DNA of 64,000 nucleotides, taken from NCBI GenBank assembly GCA_958496175.1, contig OY292274.1:7502001-7566000 (forward strand), written 5' to 3'. How positions within the stretch are numbered: the stretch's first letter is position 1; each line of letters begins with the position of its first letter. The notes under the pieces were generated by a model. The model did no database searches. It was not told where the DNA came from and was given only the letters and a program-made list of their open reading frames with translations. Positions 60,019-64,000 of this stretch are shown here, piece by piece. The stretch comes from Sisyra terminalis. Its lineage: Eukaryota; Arthropoda; Insecta; Neuroptera; Sisyridae. The position numbers were made by a program, and so were the translations under genes.

Positions 60019-60655
60019 TCTATTATTATAAAGAGGAAAGATTTGATTGTTTGTTTGGTTTGACAAGTCTTCGAAACTACTTGGCTGATTTGTAAAATTC
60101 TTTCACTGTTGGGAAGCTACACTATTTCCGGAGAACATAGGCTCTATTAAATTTTCAAAAAAAATAAGGATCCATACTAAAACTCCAATAATGTAACCCA
60201 AGGTCTGAAAAAAGTTACCAAAATGTACTACGATTTTGCAGAACATATTATTATCTACAAAAAATAGAGCGACAGCATAAGTCGAACTATTACAGTTATG
60301 TCACAATAAGTGTTTTTTTCCTTTTAAAAAATATATATAAATGCCACTGCTATAAAAGCTTTTATTTATACTTTGGGATTAATTATACGTTAATAGCGCA
60401 TTCGCTTACGTATCTGACATTCTTATGCTCACAATAAAAGAGACGTGGGTTCGAATCTTACATTAGACTTTTTTTTACAAAATTGTTTTTGGAAAAAGGT
60501 TCATTCGGGAATCGAAACAATGAGATGGAATTCCAACTAATATTCAAAAATCTAGACTCTTAACTTCTGTTATTTTGACGCGAGTATTTTGATAACTTTC
60601 GACTTTTTTTAGTCATAATTTTGACCGACTTTATTGGACTTGACGATATTTTTTA
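60019..60655 (+). mobile_element. Helitron 5' portion, broken by a second Helitron
   Basis: It starts TCTATTATTATAAAGAGGAA after A60018. The interior is like 38713, then passes through a tRNA-like block into the AATCGAAACAATGAGATGG segment, and stops abruptly at A60655 where the next Helitron begins. The expected continuation is not clear after 61208, so the insertion may have been accompanied by deletion. Confidence 0.7.
60388..60463 (+). promoter_or_regulatory. tRNA-like Pol III promoter block (copy 5)
   Basis: TAGCGCATTCGCTTACG and GGGTTCGAATCTTA are spaced as in tRNA genes, with a T8-type tract directly afterwards (about 60469). Confidence 0.55.

Positions 60656-60658
<3 letters not shown>

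Positions 60659-60727
<69 letters not shown>
60659..60727. repeat. (AT)n microsatellite, ~69 bp
   Basis: Uninterrupted TA dinucleotides immediately downstream of the Helitron 5' TC. Likely expanded from the AT-rich 5' terminus, as the copy at 58938 has only a few units here. Confidence 0.9.
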
Positions 60728-60732
<5 letters not shown>

Positions 60733-60861
60733 AAGTCGTGTTAGTTACACTATTTATAACTCAAGAACGGCTGAACCGATTTGGCTGAAAATTGGTAGGA
60801 AGATAGCTAAAAACTAGGCAAAGAACATAGGATACTTTTTATCCCGTTCCGATTTCCGATC

Positions 60862-61059
60862 CGTCTTGCATTCACCATGACTGTAAATAAATCACAAGGC
60901 CAATCCTTGAAAGTTTGTGGTCTTAATCTAGAACATCCATGTTTTTCCCATGGTCAATTTTATGTGGCATGTTCACGGGTTGGAAGACCCTCTGCGTTAT
61001 TTGTTTTCGCGCCTGATAAAAAAACCAAAAATATCGTTTATCACAAGGTGCTACACTGA
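60862..61059 (+). pseudogene. Helitron Pif1-like helicase C-terminal fragment
   Basis: Reading RLAFTMTVNKSQGQSLKVCG and then FSHGQFYVACSRVGRPSALF, it contains helicase motif V (NKSQGQ) and motif VI (VACSRVG, with the arginine finger), typical of Pif1-family helicases in Helitrons. The frame is open to a natural stop at 61057-61059. Motifs I-IV and Rep are missing, so it cannot act alone. The open start at 60877 is internal to the original protein. Confidence 0.92.
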
Positions 61060-61208
61060 AATGTGCAACCCATGCAAAAAAGTAAATGGAAAATAAAAAA
61101 TCACTGAATTAATAGATTTTTTTATTTACAATTATTCTTATTTAAAAAGTAAAAAAATGTGATCATTTGTTGCCTATAGGGCGGAACAAAGTTCGCTGGG
61201 TCAGCTAG

Positions 61209-61376
61209 TACAATATAAAGGATATACGTCACTGTCTCTCACAAATTGGAGTTCATATTGTAAATCTGTAACTGTGATAATTTTAAGGTATTTTTTTGCT
61301 GTCGAAACTTTACTTATTATATTACTCAAACGAAATGCCAACGTTTAAGCAGAACAACGTTTGCCTGATTCGCTAG
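61209..61376 (+). mobile_element. Helitron 3' end of a further family
   Basis: It ends GCAGAACAACGTTTGCCTGA plus TTCGCTAG before T61377. A GCA..AAC/GTT.TGC hairpin precedes CTAG. The 5' end is not visible. It may belong to the element disrupted by the 60656 insertion. Confidence 0.55.
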
Positions 61377-61870
61377 TATAAAATATATATAGTGCATACA
61401 GTTTACAATCGTTAACTATATTGTTGATTTTTATCGGTGTTATTCTTATAGTAATATAAATTGTTCAAATCTCGATTTCGGGGCAGTGTTTTGCACTGCA
61501 GGAGGGAAATGATTTAGGGAGAAAGATTCATTCGGGAATCGTGACAGTGACTGGGATTCCTACTAATATACAAAAATGATTTGCATATGATTTGATTCAC
61601 GATTGGTATATTCCATACACACTGGGAATAAAAAATATAATTTTCTACAATTCTATGGAGTGTTATTGAGTATTTTTCAAAAAATAATTGAACATTACCA
61701 ATAAGTTTTTGAAAGCAACACTTAAATAAATGCATCTTTTTAAAGACATTAAACTCGTGACTACTATATGAACATGCATTTAATGAGAAAAATATAAAAA
61801 ATCTAAAAAAATCTAAAAAGATAATATTACCAACGCCCGTCACTTAAACGAAGCCGCAAGTGTCAGCTAA
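61377..61870 (+). mobile_element. Degenerate main-family Helitron 3' portion
   Basis: About 61500-61560 matches the ATTCATTCGGGAATCG segment, and later parts match the A-rich 3' region. The end ACGAAGCCGCAAGTGTCAGC plus TAA at 61870 is a worn 3' terminus (CTAA before T). The minus-strand frame 61514-61843 is not a gene. Confidence 0.6.
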
Positions 61871-64000
61871 TCACCAATTTAAACGGAAATTTATTATGCA
61901 CTATGTGAAAAAAACCCACAACTGCAAGCAAAACTGTCCTCAATATAAGCTCAAATCGTCAAGTTAGTACTACATAGGGTTTTTCTAGAAAATATGCAAG
62001 TGGCAATTTTTTTCCCAGAATTATTGAACGGCCAAAAAACACCAAAATATTATGTAGTTATTTTTTCCAAATTCCAAAAGTGTAGTATTAACTTGATGGA
62101 CGTGAAGAACTCAATGTAATAAAACACATAGTCAACAGATATAAAAGTTCTACCAATGCTAAAATAATATCACAGTTTATACAAAAATTATTCTTCTCAT
62201 TTCATTACAAGGATGAAAGGAAATATAAACCATCCCGAATAAACTGCATTTAAACTCATCACAAATTTCACCAGGAAAAACAACATTTTTACCATAACCG
62301 TTTTTTGGAAACGTATTTAGAATTAAAAATCCAACATTTTTGTAATCTTTTTTTTAATTAGAAAAAAATATTATAAGTAGTTGGGAGACTTTATCGTCGT
62401 GGAAATTAGACTTCAGTATATAATTTTATAAGAATTTGATTTGTTATATTTTCAGATTGGAAACAAAATAATGGTACATTATATGGCGAATTTATTTGGG
62501 AAGTTTAAAAAATATATAACGATGTTTAGGCAAACTAGTTTATAAGTTTCTGATATGTATATATGTATATATATATATAAATATTATATATGTACATTTT
62601 ATGATAAAAGGATAAGACGGTATTTGAATTTTGAAGTCTTCAGCGACGTATTTCTCTATTTAACTCAGATCTGTTGTACGCCCGAGGTAATCTCGTAAGT
62701 ACCATTAAGAGAGCACAAATTTCTAGAGCCAACGTAAAATTTAAAGCTGATGTCTCCAGAGACAATATCAAACATTCACCAGTAATAATGAATGTGCATC
62801 TCAAAGTTATTTGCTTTACAAAATAATTAATTTATTTGGCCATACTTACGACATTTTACTTGTAAATTTTCAGATATAATCAAAGGATTTGTAACATTGA
62901 CATAAATCTTTCACCATGACTATAAATGAATATTTATTTTTACACCAACTATTTTAATGGTTCTGTTAATTTTTAAAAGAACACTTACAAGGTTATATTA
63001 AAATAAGAGTAGACATAAATACGCTCGATACAATCTTAAAGGAACAAATACGTATTTTTCTTTTTAAATTTTTAACATTGCTGTAAACGGGCATTTGCCG
63101 TGGTTTTATAGCTTATGAAAATATTTTATATAAATAATTCATGTTTCTGCCAAAAAAATGTTCCGCACAAACTCATTACTGAACTGTAGATGATTCTGTA
63201 ATTTTCAAATAATTTAATTCATCATCAGAAGAATGGAAAGTAAACGTCGAGATTCTTTTATTCTTTTGCTGAAAATAATGAGAGAAAATAATTTTTAAAT
63301 CACATTTTTTATATTCAACAGAACATTACTTCTGACAGACTCGAACATTATAATATTTAAATTGCGGATAATAATGTCTAATGAACGAAGATATTAATTT
63401 TGTTGAGGGGGATGATTACCAAGCTTGATGAATAACGCACGTTGTTCCCAACCTCGTACTCATAAATAATTGTCGCATTTAAATAAAAAAAAATTTAACA
63501 AGGTGGAGAAATTAATTATTTCTGTGCAACATTTTTCGTTGATTCATTCTCGTTTTGTTTGATTTAAGGTTTTTTAATTTGTTCTAATCGAAAGTTGAGA
63601 TTTTGCGAAAATAAAATGTAATAAAAAATGAGCAAAACAATTGGATTAGTTTCCGTAATGGAGTTTGAACAAGGTTTACGTCTGTTAACGTCAAACAATT
63701 CCATCGCTTACGGGTGTTCAACTTTAGATTGTTTCCGACGTGATTGTATATATATATATATATACACATACATATGAATCAATCGTGAGTGGATAGGATG
63801 TATGTTTTTGAATGTATTGGTCAAGTTCTATCGAAATTAGATGAATTGATTGAAATTCGTTCGAGTTCTGGCAATAAAAATATGATAAACGAGCATAATT
63901 GAAAAAAGCTAGTTCAAGAAGATAATTTCAATTTGGATTTTAGTTGATGTTTGGTATGAGTTTTTGAGGTGAAATCATAAAACAAAGAACTGTTTTTAGT
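61871..64000. other. AT-rich non-coding stretch
   Basis: Contains the second copy of the 55683-type repeat (61967-62062), an AT-rich run near 62560 and a (TA)n tract at 63747-63764. No gene was recognised. The minus-strand frame 63584-63769 ends in the AT microsatellite. Confidence 0.45.

Larger units (their letters stand above)
60656..61208 (+). mobile_element. Internally deleted Helitron keeping the helicase C-terminus
   Basis: It begins TC at 60656 with a long (TA)n tract, then AAAGTCGTGTTAGTTACACT, and ends GCGGAACAAAGTTCGCTGGG plus TCAGCTAG before T61209. GCG-G-AAC and GTTCGC pair around AAA as the 3' hairpin. A 5' region of about 200 bp is fused to the last ~200 bp of helicase sequence, so almost all of Rep-helicase is deleted. 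This copy links the second set of ends to an autonomous Helitron protein. Confidence 0.88.

Noticed and set aside
1..64000. CRISPR arrays, bacterial operons or prophage genes
   Set aside because: No regularly spaced repeats, ribosome-binding sites or prokaryotic gene arrangement. The content is typical of animal transposons.

Overview
This window is AT-rich, gene-poor eukaryotic DNA. The mixture of mobile elements points to an animal, most likely an insect: Jockey-type LINEs, Penelope-like elements (PLEs) with a GIY-YIG endonuclease, mariner, hAT-like elements, long-inverted-repeat foldback elements and many Helitrons. I cannot name the species. I found no intact host gene, no rRNA and no canonical tRNA. 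Nearly every long open frame is either a decayed transposon protein or noise, so this is best read as intergenic or intronic sequence that collects transposons.

Layout. 1-4764: a hAT-like element (1501-3074) contains a foldback element with a clean 9-bp target duplication (2158-2966). 4765-7037: a complete non-autonomous Helitron. 8221-15019: a Helitron 3' end, a 1.5-kb palindrome, remnants of a Helitron-type protein and of a PLE reverse transcriptase (RT), and two more inverted-repeat elements. 17508-19073: a 5'-truncated Jockey LINE with a Helitron inside it. 19361-20281: another palindrome. 22554-28217: a large inverted duplication. One arm carries a Jockey insertion and the other a Helitron insertion, and each arm serves as the empty site for the insertion in the other. 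29131-30520: a foldback element around a remnant of an uncharacterised animal protein. 33454-37763: a PLE split by a palindromic element, then a deleted mariner, then a Jockey LINE with a target duplication. 38713-46522: a Helitron cluster with one head-to-tail tandem pair, one inverted partner and one Helitron inside an older one. 49985-54140: a minus-strand PLE split by a Helitron. 57219-61870: a second Helitron cluster, including a copy that keeps the C-terminal end of the Pif1-like helicase.

The main Helitron family starts TCTATACTAATATATAAAA or TCTATTATTATAAAG. It ends in a short hairpin followed by GATCAGCTAG and sits between a host A and a host T. Several copies carry a tRNA-like block with A-box and B-box motifs followed by a T-tract, which looks like a Pol III unit inside a rolling-circle transposon. 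They also share a perfect 18-bp palindrome. In one copy its centre is altered at two symmetric positions, so the symmetry is kept. These two internal modules, the tandem Helitron pair, and the foldback element with the unknown protein are the most noteworthy observations.

All boundaries and homologies were read by eye. No database search or alignment program was run.
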